64,000 bases of DNA from Jejuia rubra. GTDB lineage: Bacteria > Bacteroidota > Bacteroidia > Flavobacteriales > Flavobacteriaceae. A program made the translations under genes and the position numbers. The notes under the pieces were generated by a model. The model did not search any database. It worked only from the letters and a program-made list of their open reading frames with translations, and was not told the DNA's origin. Below are positions 1 through 7,860 of this stretch, one piece after another; the stretch's first letter is position 1; each line of letters opens with the position of its first letter. The stretch covers positions 62,001-126,000 of the forward strand of contig NZ_JBHULY010000006.1 in assembly GCF_042684665.1 (NCBI RefSeq), given 5' to 3'.

Positions 1-2094
1 GATAATTACGGTAGTGCCACAGCCGATTTCAATTTGGGCAACATATATAGTTTAATGGGCGACCATGAAGCTGCAGAGGCCCATTACCATTCTACCTTAG
101 AGTTGTTGCATAAAATAGATGATGCTTACCTTGTTTCTAATGCCTATTTCAATTTGGCCAAAATATACAAGAGCAAAAGGTATTTCAACCAAAGCATAAA
201 TTATTTTGAAAAAGCAATAAAATTTGCAATGCAAGGTGACGGCCAAAGTGAAACGGAAACGCATGATATACAACGCGTAATTTTTGAAGCTAGAGCTAAT
301 TTGTGCGAAATATATATTGATACCAACGATTTCGAGAAGGCCTTGTTGGGGTTTTCAAAAATGAACCGTTTCCTAAAGGAAAACGAAGTTGATAATGCTT
401 CAAAAGCCTATTTTAATTATGTATATGCTAAGTATTATACTGAAAATGAAATGTACAATAATGCCAATTCCAAATTTAGGGAAGCGGCTTTTTTGATTGA
501 AAGTAATGAGGAGGAGTTGGATTTGGAACTTCTAAGTAAAATATATTTTCAATTGTCAATTTCTTTGGCAAAATCAGATCACAGTACCCAAGCCTACCTT
601 GCCTTGTTGGAGCACAATAAATATAGGGACAGGTTTTTAGATGCAGGAAAAGGAAAACGGGATTTGATCACAAAATCTAAGTTTCTAATTGAAGATTACA
701 AAAATAATGCTGAGAAGGCAAACGCAGAAAGGTTATATCAACTGGAAATAGCCAATAAGTTCCGTAAAATTAATATCGCTATAGTGGTGACGCTTTTATT
801 GCTCATTATCTCAATTATTATCATTTACAGGGGCTATGTCTCCAAGCAAAAACTCAATGATTCCTTAAAATTAAAAAACAGCGAATTAGAGCAGGCCAAG
901 GATGCAGCCCTAAAAACATCAGAATTAAAGAGTAAGTTTATTTCTAACGTTTCTCATGAATTGCGGACGCCTCTGTATGGCGTGGTCGGGCTGTCCTCTT
1001 TGCTTTTGGATAACAACGATTTGAATCCTGCTGATAGAAAGCATCTAAAATCATTAAAATATTCTGGTGATTATCTGTTGAATTTGATTAATGATATTCT
1101 TCAAGTAAGCAAGATGGAAGCCAATAAAATTGAACTTACAAGTGTTTCTGTAAACCTAAGCGAGCTTTTAAATAATATGGTAGGCTCGTTCAATTATAGG
1201 CTTGAGGAAACGAATAATAAGATTGAAATAGCGATAGATAATTACGTGCCTCAATACATAATGTGTGATAAGGTACGGTTGTCTCAAATTCTCATCAATT
1301 TGATAGGTAATAGCATAAAATTTACGAGTAACGGAATTATCAATCTTAATGTGAAACTGTTGAGTCTAGATCCGAATAAAGTGGGATTGCGCTTTGAGGT
1401 CAAGGACAATGGTATTGGCATACCAAAGGAAAAATTTGATACTATTTTTGATAATTTTGCCCAATTGGAAGATAGCAATCTCAACTACCAAGGTACTGGA
1501 CTGGGACTGTCAATTACCAAAAGTTTGATAGAGCTTTTTAACAGTGAAATAAAACTGGAAAGTCAAGTAGGTGTTGGTACAAAAATAAGTTTTGAAGTAG
1601 ATTTTGAGTTGGATGTCACCAAAGATAATTCAGTTGCAACATTTAATTCTAGGGCAAATAAAATTAGTACACAAAAAAATAAGTATAAGATTTTAGTGGC
1701 TGAAGACAATAAGATAAATCAAGTTGTCACCAAAAACCTATTGGAAAAGCAAAATTATGCCTGCACTCTAGTTGGAAATGGTAAAGAGGCCTTAGAAGAG
1801 GTGAAAAAGAATCATTACGACCTTATTTTGATGGATATAAATATGCCGATCATGAACGGTAATGAAGCCACCCAGGCTATTAGAAGATTTAATCGGGCTT
1901 TGCCCATCATCGCTCTAACAGCTTCAGATATTGATGAAATAAAGCATCAATATAAAAATGTTGGATTTAATGATATTATTATCAAGCCTTTTGACAATTA
2001 CGAGTTTTACCAAGTGATATCCCAAAACATTCAAAATAGAACAAAAAGAGACGGTGACAACGGTGGCGATATTTCGTTGGTTATCGCATCATAA
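1..2094 (+). CDS. TPR hybrid sensor histidine kinase/response regulator, 5'-partial
   Basis: The reading frame is open from base 1, and the apparent start at 34 is only a TTG inside a TPR helix, so the gene begins upstream of the window. Codons 1-210 form tetratricopeptide-like helices, codons about 257-280 a single membrane span, followed by a linker helix. The HisKA box SHELRTPLYG has its phospho-His near codon 319. The ATPase domain shows the N box (NLIGNSIKFT), DNGIGIP and GTGLGLS. A C-terminal receiver domain (codons about 561-680) has its phospho-Asp in LILMDINMP near codon 612. It likely autophosphorylates and passes the phosphate to its own receiver, with the TPR part sensing partner proteins or peptides. 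The signal is unknown. It is paralogous to the kinase at 15055-17295. Confidence 0.9.
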   Translation, partial: DNYGSATADFNLGNIYSLMGDHEAAEAHYHSTLELLHKIDDAYLVSNAYFNLAKIYKSKRYFNQSINYFEKAIKFAMQGDGQSETETHDIQRVIFEARANLCEIYIDTNDFEKALLGFSKMNRFLKENEVDNASKAYFNYVYAKYYTENEMYNNANSKFREAAFLIESNEEELDLELLSKIYFQLSISLAKSDHSTQAYLALLEHNKYRDRFLDAGKGKRDLITKSKFLIEDYKNNAEKANAERLYQLEIANKFRKINIAIVVTLLLLIISIIIIYRGYVSKQKLNDSLKLKNSELEQAKDAALKTSELKSKFISNVSHELRTPLYGVVGLSSLLLDNNDLNPADRKHLKSLKYSGDYLLNLINDILQVSKMEANKIELTSVSVNLSELLNNMVGSFNYRLEETNNKIEIAIDNYVPQYIMCDKVRLSQILINLIGNSIKFTSNGIINLNVKLLSLDPNKVGLRFEVKDNGIGIPKEKFDTIFDNFAQLEDSNLNYQGTGLGLSITKSLIELFNSEIKLESQVGVGTKISFEVDFELDVTKDNSVATFNSRANKISTQKNKYKILVAEDNKINQVVTKNLLEKQNYACTLVGNGKEALEEVKKNHYDLILMDINMPIMNGNEATQAIRRFNRALPIIALTASDIDEIKHQYKNVGFNDIIIKPFDNYEFYQVISQNIQNRTKRDGDNGGDISLVIAS

Positions 2095-2183
2095 ATGACG
2101 TGAGTTCGAGGCAAGGAATTCAACTTAATTAATGTTATTCTAATAAAAACCAAGGGTTGTCAGCTTGTGCACATTCAAAGATT

Positions 2184-2340
2184 TTGGGCGTTACCCACAA
2201 GGGGTCGGGCTTTCCACTATATCTTTTAAAATAGGCGTCATTGCGAGGAGTTCGCGACGTGGTAATCTCAAATATTCAACAACTTCATAAACTTGGCTTT
2301 CCAATATTTTAAAAAGGATGCCGTTTCAATCCCTAACGCG
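2184..2340 (+). repeat. Dispersed structured repeat R1, copy A
   Basis: It opens with GGGCGTTACCC, continues with GGGGTCGGGCT, and closes with AAAGGATGCC and CCCTAACGCG. The ends form a terminal inverted repeat (GCGTTA/TAACGC). Other copies lie at 5284-5376, 52132-52260 and, inverted, 45828-45914. This copy is longer because its middle holds a GTCATTGCGAGG-type repeat. It sits between two convergent genes. The rest of the gap (2095-2183 and 2341-2486) shows only a second partial GTCATTCCTGCGA motif near 2376 and no credible gene. Confidence 0.75.
2237..2274 (+). repeat. GTCATT-type palindromic repeat nested in R1 copy A
   Basis: GCGTCATTGCGAGGAG, then a short palindromic core TCGCGA, then ACGTGGTAATCTC. 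It looks like the small dispersed GTCATT...AATCTC repeats common in Bacteroidota intergenic DNA. Related copies are at 11246-11273 and, in frame, 50727-50754. Confidence 0.55.
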
Positions 2341-2486
2341 CTTATCAGCCAAATTCAGTTTTCTAGACCAAGTTTTGTCATTCCTGCGACCGCGTATCGC
2401 CGTAGCTTTAGTGGTGGGGAAGGCACGAATTTATTGGAATATTCATCGAAGGGCAGGACGGGGATTTAAGGTTATAACACCAGCTA

Positions 2487-2828
2487 TTACAAATACCAAT
2501 TCAGTTCTCCATTTATTTCTGAACAAAGTCCAATTCCTGCTTTTCCTGAATCATCGTAGTTTAGATGATACTCGACCATTAAGTTATTATCGCGAATAAC
2601 AGACATCAAATCATTGTGGGTTTTTGTTAATTCAGAAAAGGATTTTTTTAAGGAATCTAGTTCTTTGAGAACAGAATTCTTGTTAATATTTTTAAAATGT
2701 AATGTATTCATCCAAGCAGTTACAATTAGTTTGTTTGTGCCTGAAGTTTTTATTGTCATTCTTCCTAAGTCCAAAGGGACTCCATCGGTTATTCTGCTAA
2801 TGCCCTCCCTAATTTGTTTATCGTTCAT
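2487..2828 (-). CDS. Hypothetical protein, last gene of the kyn operon
   Basis: A 113-residue protein that I do not recognise. It is soluble, with no signal peptide or membrane span. The N-terminal half looks alpha/beta and residues about 50-80 form a charged amphipathic helix; it ends in ELNWYL. It starts at an ATG 31 nt after the O-methyltransferase stop and reads in the same direction, so it is probably the last cistron of the kynurenine operon. Plus-strand ORFs over the same bases (2318-2599, 2614-3030) look like shadows, because the minus frame has the more natural composition and the operon position. No function is proposed. Confidence 0.6.
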   Translation of the reverse strand: MNDKQIREGISRITDGVPLDLGRMTIKTSGTNKLIVTAWMNTLHFKNINKNSVLKELDSLKKSFSELTKTHNDLMSVIRDNNLMVEYHLNYDDSGKAGIGLCSEINGELNWYL

Positions 2829-2859
2829 TTTTAAATTTCAATTTATTCAAGAAGCAAGT

Positions 2860-3507
2860 CTAGGACAATTTCCTACTAATAGTCAACCCATCCCGAATAG
2901 GCAACACTACAGTTTCAACCCGTTTATCTTTTTTCAAAAGTTTATTGTAAGCAATAAGGGCAGGGGTAGAAGTGTCCTCTTTTTTAAATATGGCATCCAA
3001 AACTTTCCCGCTCCAAAGCACATTGTCTGATAAAATTATACCGCCCGGGCTGAGCTTGTCAATAATAATTTCAAAGTAGTTGGTATAATTTTCTTTATCG
3101 GCATCAATAAACACCAAATCAAAATTACGGTTAAGCTCAGGGATAATCTCAAGCGCATTCCCCAGATGCTGGATAATTTGATTTCCATATTCCGATTTGT
3201 CAAAATACTTGCGCTGGAAATCATATAATTCCTCATCAATATCAATGGTGTGTAACTCCCCGTCGGCTTGCATACCCTCAGCCAAACACAATGCGGAATA
3301 GCCTGTATACGTCCCAATTTCCAGGATATTTTTGGGGCTTACCAATTTGGAAATCATGCTCAATACGCGCCCCTGATAATGCCCGCTTAACATCCGGGGT
3401 TGCAGAATCTTTTGATTGGTTTCGCGGTTTAATTGTTGTAGTAATTCTGGCTCATCCTCAGAATGAGCGACCACGTATTCGTCTAAATCTTCAGGTATAA
3501 AATGCAT
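2860..3507 (-). CDS. SAM-dependent O-methyltransferase (COMT/CCoAOMT-like family)
   Basis: 215 residues, the usual length for the family. The SAM-binding motif I is ILEIGTYTGYSAL (about residues 60-72). An acidic strand end follows (HTIDIDEE). The divalent-metal ligands are visible in FIDADKENY and LSDNVLWSG, the Asp-Asp-Asn set of Mg-dependent O-methyltransferases. Family members methylate vicinal or ortho hydroxyls. Lying directly behind 3-hydroxyanthranilate dioxygenase and ACMSD-like genes suggests a hydroxylated tryptophan catabolite as substrate, but this is inference. It is 53 nt downstream of the ACMSD-like gene, and the gap holds a strong palindrome. Confidence 0.85.
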   Translation of the reverse strand: MHFIPEDLDEYVVAHSEDEPELLQQLNRETNQKILQPRMLSGHYQGRVLSMISKLVSPKNILEIGTYTGYSALCLAEGMQADGELHTIDIDEELYDFQRKYFDKSEYGNQIIQHLGNALEIIPELNRNFDLVFIDADKENYTNYFEIIIDKLSPGGIILSDNVLWSGKVLDAIFKKEDTSTPALIAYNKLLKKDKRVETVVLPIRDGLTISRKLS

Positions 3508-3526
3508 TTTTATTTTTTGAAATAGC

Positions 3527-3559
3527 AGACCCGACAGGTTTCCAAAACCTGTCAGGTCT
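3527..3559. repeat. Palindromic repeat R5 (AGACC..CAGGTTT type), copy 1
   Basis: A near-perfect inverted repeat: AGACCCGACAGGTTT, two bases, then AAACCTGTCAGGTCT. It fills the gap between the ACMSD-like gene and the O-methyltransferase gene. There is no T-tract, so it is not a typical terminator; it may be a processing or stabilising hairpin. A second copy is at 52294-52326 in the trp operon. Confidence 0.7.
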
Positions 3560-3560
3560 A

Positions 3561-4646
3561 TTAATTTAAAATTCTATTCACTAATGTTTCCTTCCCAGCT
3601 TCATCCTCACCATATAGCCATTGCAAAACATTGCCCTCCCAAATCCTATCATAATCCTCTTGGGAAATTACCTCCTTTTCCATGGCCAAATCCAAAATTT
3701 TCCCAGGGTAGGAGGATTGCGCGTCACTTTCCATTTCGCCCAAAGGATAAGGGTCATCCAGTCCCATCAACACCTGTTTGGAGCCATGGTTTCGTATCAA
3801 TAGTTCCAGCCCTCCAGTGTCATGTACTAAGGTGTCAAAGAAAATATTTTTATGTCCAACGGCTTTTCGGGGGTGATGTTTGCCCTCAAACAAATCGGGC
3901 CTGCCATCAAACCCTTGTATGCGTCGTCCCAAATTGATTTGGGCCAATTGCCCACCATGAGCAAAACAGGTCCGCATATCCGGGAATTTTTCCTGATAGC
4001 CGTTAAGCGTTAAAAAATGATAAGCATCGGCACATTGTGCCAACATCCAAATCAAATGAAACCGCCATGCCGTATTATCCAAATTGATAAATTTTTCCCC
4101 ATCATAGGGATGGATTTCAACGGCTAAATTATATGTGTTGGCCAATTCAAAAAGCGGTTCGTTTTCCTCGTCAAAAATACAGCGCCATGTGCCGATAGTG
4201 TCCATATAATGTGTCGGCAAACATAACAATCGCATGCCAAGTGTCTCAACACAACGTTCGATTTCCCAGCCCGCACTGCGAATAAAACCAGGGTGCACCA
4301 CAAAACCGCAAGTAAATTTATCGGGGTTGTCATGCTGAATCCGCGCATTAAAATCATTCTGAAAACGCAGGGCCTTTTTCATTTCCTCAACTCGTAAACC
4401 ATTCCCATAAAGTTGAGAAAGGTTCAATACCACCGCATGGTCAATCTGGTTGCGTTCCATCCATTCCAACTTTTCATTCAAGAAAAAACTCGAGTCGGTT
4501 ACAGGGCGTTTCCATCCCTTCTGCAACATATATTTGCGCTCCTTGTCCACCCAAAAAATACCCTTTTCGCGCATAAATTCAGGGATTTCCTCAGGATAAG
4601 GAAGTAAGTGGGAGTGGCCGTTAATTCTAAGTTTGCGCTTTTCCAT
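3561..4646 (-). CDS. Amidohydrolase, probable 2-amino-3-carboxymuconate-6-semialdehyde decarboxylase
   Basis: 361 residues, amidohydrolase_2 / ACMSD family. Metal ligands can be placed: the N-terminal HxH in NGHSHLL (His11, His13), EIHPYDG in the middle, CFAHGG, and the late Asp in MGLDDPYPLGE. ACMSD removes the carboxylate of the ring-opened product of 3-hydroxyanthranilate dioxygenase, diverting carbon from quinolinate/NAD formation to full oxidation. The neighbouring haaO gene (89 nt upstream) supports this substrate strongly. The expected next enzyme, 2-aminomuconate semialdehyde dehydrogenase, is not in the cluster. Confidence 0.82.
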   Translation of the reverse strand: MEKRKLRINGHSHLLPYPEEIPEFMREKGIFWVDKERKYMLQKGWKRPVTDSSFFLNEKLEWMERNQIDHAVVLNLSQLYGNGLRVEEMKKALRFQNDFNARIQHDNPDKFTCGFVVHPGFIRSAGWEIERCVETLGMRLLCLPTHYMDTIGTWRCIFDEENEPLFELANTYNLAVEIHPYDGEKFINLDNTAWRFHLIWMLAQCADAYHFLTLNGYQEKFPDMRTCFAHGGQLAQINLGRRIQGFDGRPDLFEGKHHPRKAVGHKNIFFDTLVHDTGGLELLIRNHGSKQVLMGLDDPYPLGEMESDAQSSYPGKILDLAMEKEVISQEDYDRIWEGNVLQWLYGEDEAGKETLVNRILN

Positions 4647-4735
4647 ACTGGGGCGTTACCAAGTGATTAGTCTGGTGATCTTTAAATGAATATATTTGGT
4701 CAAGGTTCTTCTCAATGACGAGAATCAAAAAACTA

Positions 4736-5269
4736 TTACTCAATCTTCACTTTTTTAGGGGGTTCCATCACATGGTTACAATTGGGACAACAACGTTTAT
4801 TGAAATCGCCGTAATATCTATCAAAAATCTTGGGCATATCGGATTCAATATTGTCCAAAGTAAAGTCTTCTTCATAGAGCTTGGTATTGCAATTTTCACA
4901 GAACCAAAGTAGCGCATCCTTCATGCCTTTTGGCCGTGGATATTCAATCACCAAACCCACAGTATTTGGACCCCTCTGAGGCGAATGCGGTACCTTTGGA
5001 GGCAACAAATAGATATCTCCCTCCTTAATATGCACATCCTTGGGCGTACCCTTATCAATAATTTTCAAAACGATATCACCCTCCACCTGATAAAAAAACT
5101 CAGGCGTTTCATTATAGTGATAATCCTTCCGATTGTTAGGCCCACCGACCACCATCACAATAAAATCACCATCCTTCCACACCACTTTATTCCCCACGGG
5201 CGGTTTTAAAAGATGCCGGTGTTCCTCAATCCAATCCTTAAAATTTATTGGAGAAGTTAAATTGCTCAT
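4736..5269 (-). CDS. haaO: 3-hydroxyanthranilate 3,4-dioxygenase
   Basis: 177 residues, a single cupin domain plus a small C-terminal iron site. The Fe(II) ligands of the active site are in HYNETPEFFYQ (one His and a Glu) and LPPKVPHSPQRG (the second His). Two CxxC pairs near the C-terminus, CENC and CPNC, form a rubredoxin-like site typical of the fungal/bacterial form. The enzyme opens the ring of 3-hydroxyanthranilate with O2 to give the unstable semialdehyde that ACMSD acts on. It lies mid-operon; an R1 repeat separates it from the upstream SDR gene. Confidence 0.95.
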   Translation of the reverse strand: MSNLTSPINFKDWIEEHRHLLKPPVGNKVVWKDGDFIVMVVGGPNNRKDYHYNETPEFFYQVEGDIVLKIIDKGTPKDVHIKEGDIYLLPPKVPHSPQRGPNTVGLVIEYPRPKGMKDALLWFCENCNTKLYEEDFTLDNIESDMPKIFDRYYGDFNKRCCPNCNHVMEPPKKVKIE

Positions 5270-5283
5270 AGGATAATAATTTT

Positions 5284-5376
5284 TTGGGCGTTACCCCGCT
5301 TGGGCGGGGTCAGGCTATCCGCTGTATCTTTTTTGCTGAAAAAGCAAAAAAGGATGCCGCTTCTATCCTTAACGCG
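5284..5376 (+). repeat. Dispersed structured repeat R1, copy B
   Basis: A compact copy: GGGCGTTACCCC, CGGGGTCAGGCTATCC, then a perfect hairpin of TTTTTTGCT against AGCAAAAAA, then GGATGCCGC and CTTAACGCG. It lies between the SDR and haaO genes, antisense to the operon transcript. Confidence 0.75.
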
Positions 5377-5435
5377 AATTCGTTATAAAGATACAAATAG
5401 TGGAAATGTTTTGACAGACTCGGTTTGTTAAATAA

Positions 5436-6218
5436 TCACAAGGATTTTGTCCGTCCGCCATCCACTGGAACGTTGATGCCATTAATGTATCCCGCCGCCC
5501 CGCTGGCCAAAAAAACTATGGCATTGGCCGTTTCCTCGGGCTGGGCAAAGCGCTTGGCCGGGGTGTAATGCCTCATGATTTCGGTCATTTCCTCGATGGA
5601 TTTATCCTCCAGTTTCGCTTTGATGTTTATGATTTCCGTCAAACGTTCGGTATCCGTAAAACCGGGAAGTACATTGTTTACGGTAATACCAAATTCGGCT
5701 ACCTCCATTGATAGGGTTTTACTCCAGTTACCAACGGCTCCACGAATAGTATTGCTTACTCCCAGTCTTGGTATAGGTTCTTTTACCGAGGTTGAAATCA
5801 CATTCACAATTCGTCCAAAACCTTCAGTTTTCATGAAAGGAATTGTGGCTTGAGCCAAAAGGTGGTTGCATTTCAGGTGCATGGTAAACGCATTTTCAAA
5901 AGCCTCTAAGCTGGCATTGACAATTTCCCCACTGGCGGGTCCTCCGGTATTATTCACTACAATATGAAAGCCGTGCTCCTTCTCGATAAATTTAATGACC
6001 TGTTCTTGTAATTCTCTCGGCTTCAAAAAATCTGCCACAATATACTTATGATTACGATGCTGTGGCAATTCTGCCAAAACTTCTTTCAGTTTTTCTCTAT
6101 TGCGTGCTACTAGCGTAACGTTAACACCTTCCTGTGCCAATGCAATGGCCGTTGCTTTCCCAATGCCCTGCGTGCTACCGCAAACTAGGGCGTTTTTGTT
6201 GTTTAGTTTTAAGTCCAT
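5436..6218 (-). CDS. Atypical short-chain dehydrogenase/reductase
   Basis: 260 residues with an SDR Rossmann fold: cofactor loop CGSTQGIGKA near residue 13, then VVNNTGG in the middle. The catalytic region reads VISTSVKEPIPRLG followed by VSNTIRGAV, so the classical YxxxK pair is replaced by Asn and Arg. This matches the 3-oxoacyl-ACP-reductase-like SDR subgroup that deviates from the catalytic tetrad. The C-terminal VDGGRTKSL is ordinary. Its place between kmo and haaO suggests a role in tryptophan catabolism, perhaps on a semialdehyde, but no kynurenine-pathway step is assigned to an SDR. It starts at ATG 6218, just behind a repeat half-element. Confidence 0.85.
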   Translation of the reverse strand: MDLKLNNKNALVCGSTQGIGKATAIALAQEGVNVTLVARNREKLKEVLAELPQHRNHKYIVADFLKPRELQEQVIKFIEKEHGFHIVVNNTGGPASGEIVNASLEAFENAFTMHLKCNHLLAQATIPFMKTEGFGRIVNVISTSVKEPIPRLGVSNTIRGAVGNWSKTLSMEVAEFGITVNNVLPGFTDTERLTEIINIKAKLEDKSIEEMTEIMRHYTPAKRFAQPEETANAIVFLASGAAGYINGINVPVDGGRTKSL

Positions 6219-6222
6219 AAAT

Positions 6223-6359
6223 AAGCCCTCCTAACCTCCCTATTTCGGCTGCGCTTAACACAGGCTCGGGGAGGAACTCTAAACTGGGTGATTGAGTTAA
6301 TTTATTTATCATTAGTTTGTAGCTCGCCCCCTCCCTTTGGGAGGGTTGGGGTGGGCTTC
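6223..6359. repeat. Composite inverted element E2 at the kmo/SDR junction
   Basis: Read along the minus strand, a first half (6359-6325, GAAGCCCACCCC then a CCCTCCC/GGGAGGG hairpin) is followed about 50 nt later by an inverted half (6277-6223) ending GGGAGGTTAGGAGGGCTT. The halves are complementary to each other. The first half encodes the last residues of Kmo (AHPNPPKGRG); the second ends just before the SDR start. The loop of the second half holds the GAGCCTGTG..GCGCAGCCGAA motif, also seen at 56367-56427. Confidence 0.7.
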
Positions 6360-7814
6360 TAACCCTGCAATTCTATCATCTTCCAAAATTGCTTCGGTTG
6401 CTTCCTTAACTTTTTTCAAAATCGTTTCAAGATTACCTGAGCTTGTGATTTCGCCATCAGAAACCATATTCAAAATGGCTTTATCCTGTGCACGCCCTTT
6501 TAGCATGGCTTCTCGGTATCCCATATCCTCATTAAAGGTAACCAAACTATATTTTGAAGAGTAATCATTTGGAAAGTTTTTTTCTAAAGCCATTTCTATT
6601 TTTCGCTTTTCCTGAAATATGGGGTTGGCCACATGGTCTTTCATTTCATGGAAATTATCAATGGCCAAATCGGCTATAGCATCGGTATCCTTTTTCCTTG
6701 TTTTTTCGTATTCGTAAAAAACCGTTTCCCAATTGCCCTCATATTTGTCCAAAATGGCATCGAATTCCACCACGTCCTCAAAGGAGGCATTCATCCCTTG
6801 CCCGTAAAATGGGACAATAGCATGGGCTGCATCGCCCATCAACAGGGTATTGCCCTTATAATGCCACGGTGAACATTTAATGGTTCCTAGTGGTGATGTT
6901 GGGTTTGAAAAAAAGTCTTCCACCAAATTTGGCATTACTGCCAGCGCATCCGGAAATTCCTTATGGAAAAATTCCAATACCCTTTCTTCGCTATTCAAAT
7001 TATTGAAATTGTATTCGCCTTCATCATAACTTAGAAATAGCGTTACGGTAAAACTACCATCTAAATTTGGCAATGCAATCAGCATAAAACTTCCTCTTGG
7101 CCAAATATGCAGGGCGTTTTTATGGATTTTATGACCTCCGCTTTTCTTGGGTAAAATTGAGAGCTCTTTATAGCCATGGGTTAAATAGGCTTGAGAAAAG
7201 CTGAACAAAAACTTCTTGCCCAAGTAGTAGCTTTTTCGCATGGCTGAACCCGCTCCGTCTGTACCAATAATGATATCGGCATCTTCTACAAACTCATCCT
7301 TGGTATGATAATCTTTGAATCGGGCAGTGGTTTTTTCAAAGTTGACCGATTTACATTTTTTATTAAAATATATGTTGACGTTTTTGTGTTTTTCGGCTTC
7401 ATCCAACAACAAAGCATTCAAACCGCCACGGGAGACGGAATTGATATATTCATCGGTTCGCCCACTGTAGTTGGATTGAAAGGTGTTGCCACGGGTGTCA
7501 TGAATCATACGCCCGTGCATAGGGATACAAAGCTGTTTCACATTGTCTTCCAAGCCTACCAGTTTCATCGCTTTATTGCCCCTATCGGAAAAGGCGAGGT
7601 TTATGGAGCGCCCTGCACTAATATCTACTTTTCGTAAATCAGGGCGCATTTCATATACATTGACATTGTAGCCTCTTTGGCCCAATCTCAGAGCTAAAAG
7701 GCTACCGCAAAGACCTGCGCCGATGATGAGTACATTCTGGGAAGCCCCATCTAAATCTTCCCCTTGGGGGAAGACTTTCTCATTCGTATCTATAATTTTC
7801 TTTTTATTCATCAT
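6312..7814 (-). CDS. kmo: Kynurenine 3-monooxygenase
   Basis: 500 residues, FAD-dependent aromatic hydroxylase. The FAD-binding GxGxxG is IGAGLCGSLLALRLG near residue 31; the DG motif is GTDGAGSAMRK; the second FAD motif is LLMGDAAHAIVPFYGQGMN. It hydroxylates L-kynurenine to 3-hydroxykynurenine with NADPH and O2. Compared with the usual family start, about 25 N-terminal residues (through VFPQGEDLDGASQ) and the last 11 residues are extra and are encoded by repeat half-elements. It follows kynU by 9 nt and is cotranscribed with it. The true start could lie further inside, but the ATG-ATG at 7814 is the only strong candidate upstream of the FAD motif. Confidence 0.95.
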   Translation of the reverse strand: MMNKKKIIDTNEKVFPQGEDLDGASQNVLIIGAGLCGSLLALRLGQRGYNVNVYEMRPDLRKVDISAGRSINLAFSDRGNKAMKLVGLEDNVKQLCIPMHGRMIHDTRGNTFQSNYSGRTDEYINSVSRGGLNALLLDEAEKHKNVNIYFNKKCKSVNFEKTTARFKDYHTKDEFVEDADIIIGTDGAGSAMRKSYYLGKKFLFSFSQAYLTHGYKELSILPKKSGGHKIHKNALHIWPRGSFMLIALPNLDGSFTVTLFLSYDEGEYNFNNLNSEERVLEFFHKEFPDALAVMPNLVEDFFSNPTSPLGTIKCSPWHYKGNTLLMGDAAHAIVPFYGQGMNASFEDVVEFDAILDKYEGNWETVFYEYEKTRKKDTDAIADLAIDNFHEMKDHVANPIFQEKRKIEMALEKNFPNDYSSKYSLVTFNEDMGYREAMLKGRAQDKAILNMVSDGEITSSGNLETILKKVKEATEAILEDDRIAGLEAHPNPPKGRGRATN

Positions 7815-7860
7815 TAATGGTAACTAGTTCCTTCCCTTTGGGAAGGTTAGGATGGGCTTC
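7741..7860. repeat. Composite inverted element E1 spanning the kynU stop and kmo start
   Basis: Minus-strand order: a half-element 7860-7827 (GAAGCCCATCCTAACC, then a CTTCCC/GGGAAG hairpin), the kynU stop (7824-7826), the kmo ATG (7814), then an inverted half 7775-7741 (CTTCCCCCAAGGGGAAG, then GATGGGGCTTC). GAAGCCC-ATC of the first half can pair with GATGGGGCTTC of the second, putting the kmo start in the loop. Both halves are translated: one ends KynU in TFPKGRN, the other adds residues to the Kmo N-terminus. Confidence 0.7.

Noticed and set aside
2318..3030. Plus-strand ORFs of 93 and 138 codons over the end of the kyn operon
   Set aside because: They lie antisense to the hypothetical protein and O-methyltransferase genes or within R1 repeat DNA and have no recognisable domain.
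3527..3559. Terminator splitting the kyn operon
   Set aside because: The stem is strong but no T-tract follows on the minus strand and the same palindrome recurs in the trp operon, so a dispersed repeat is more likely.
7305..7637. 110-codon plus-strand ORF over kmo
   Set aside because: Antisense shadow of a clear FAD monooxygenase.
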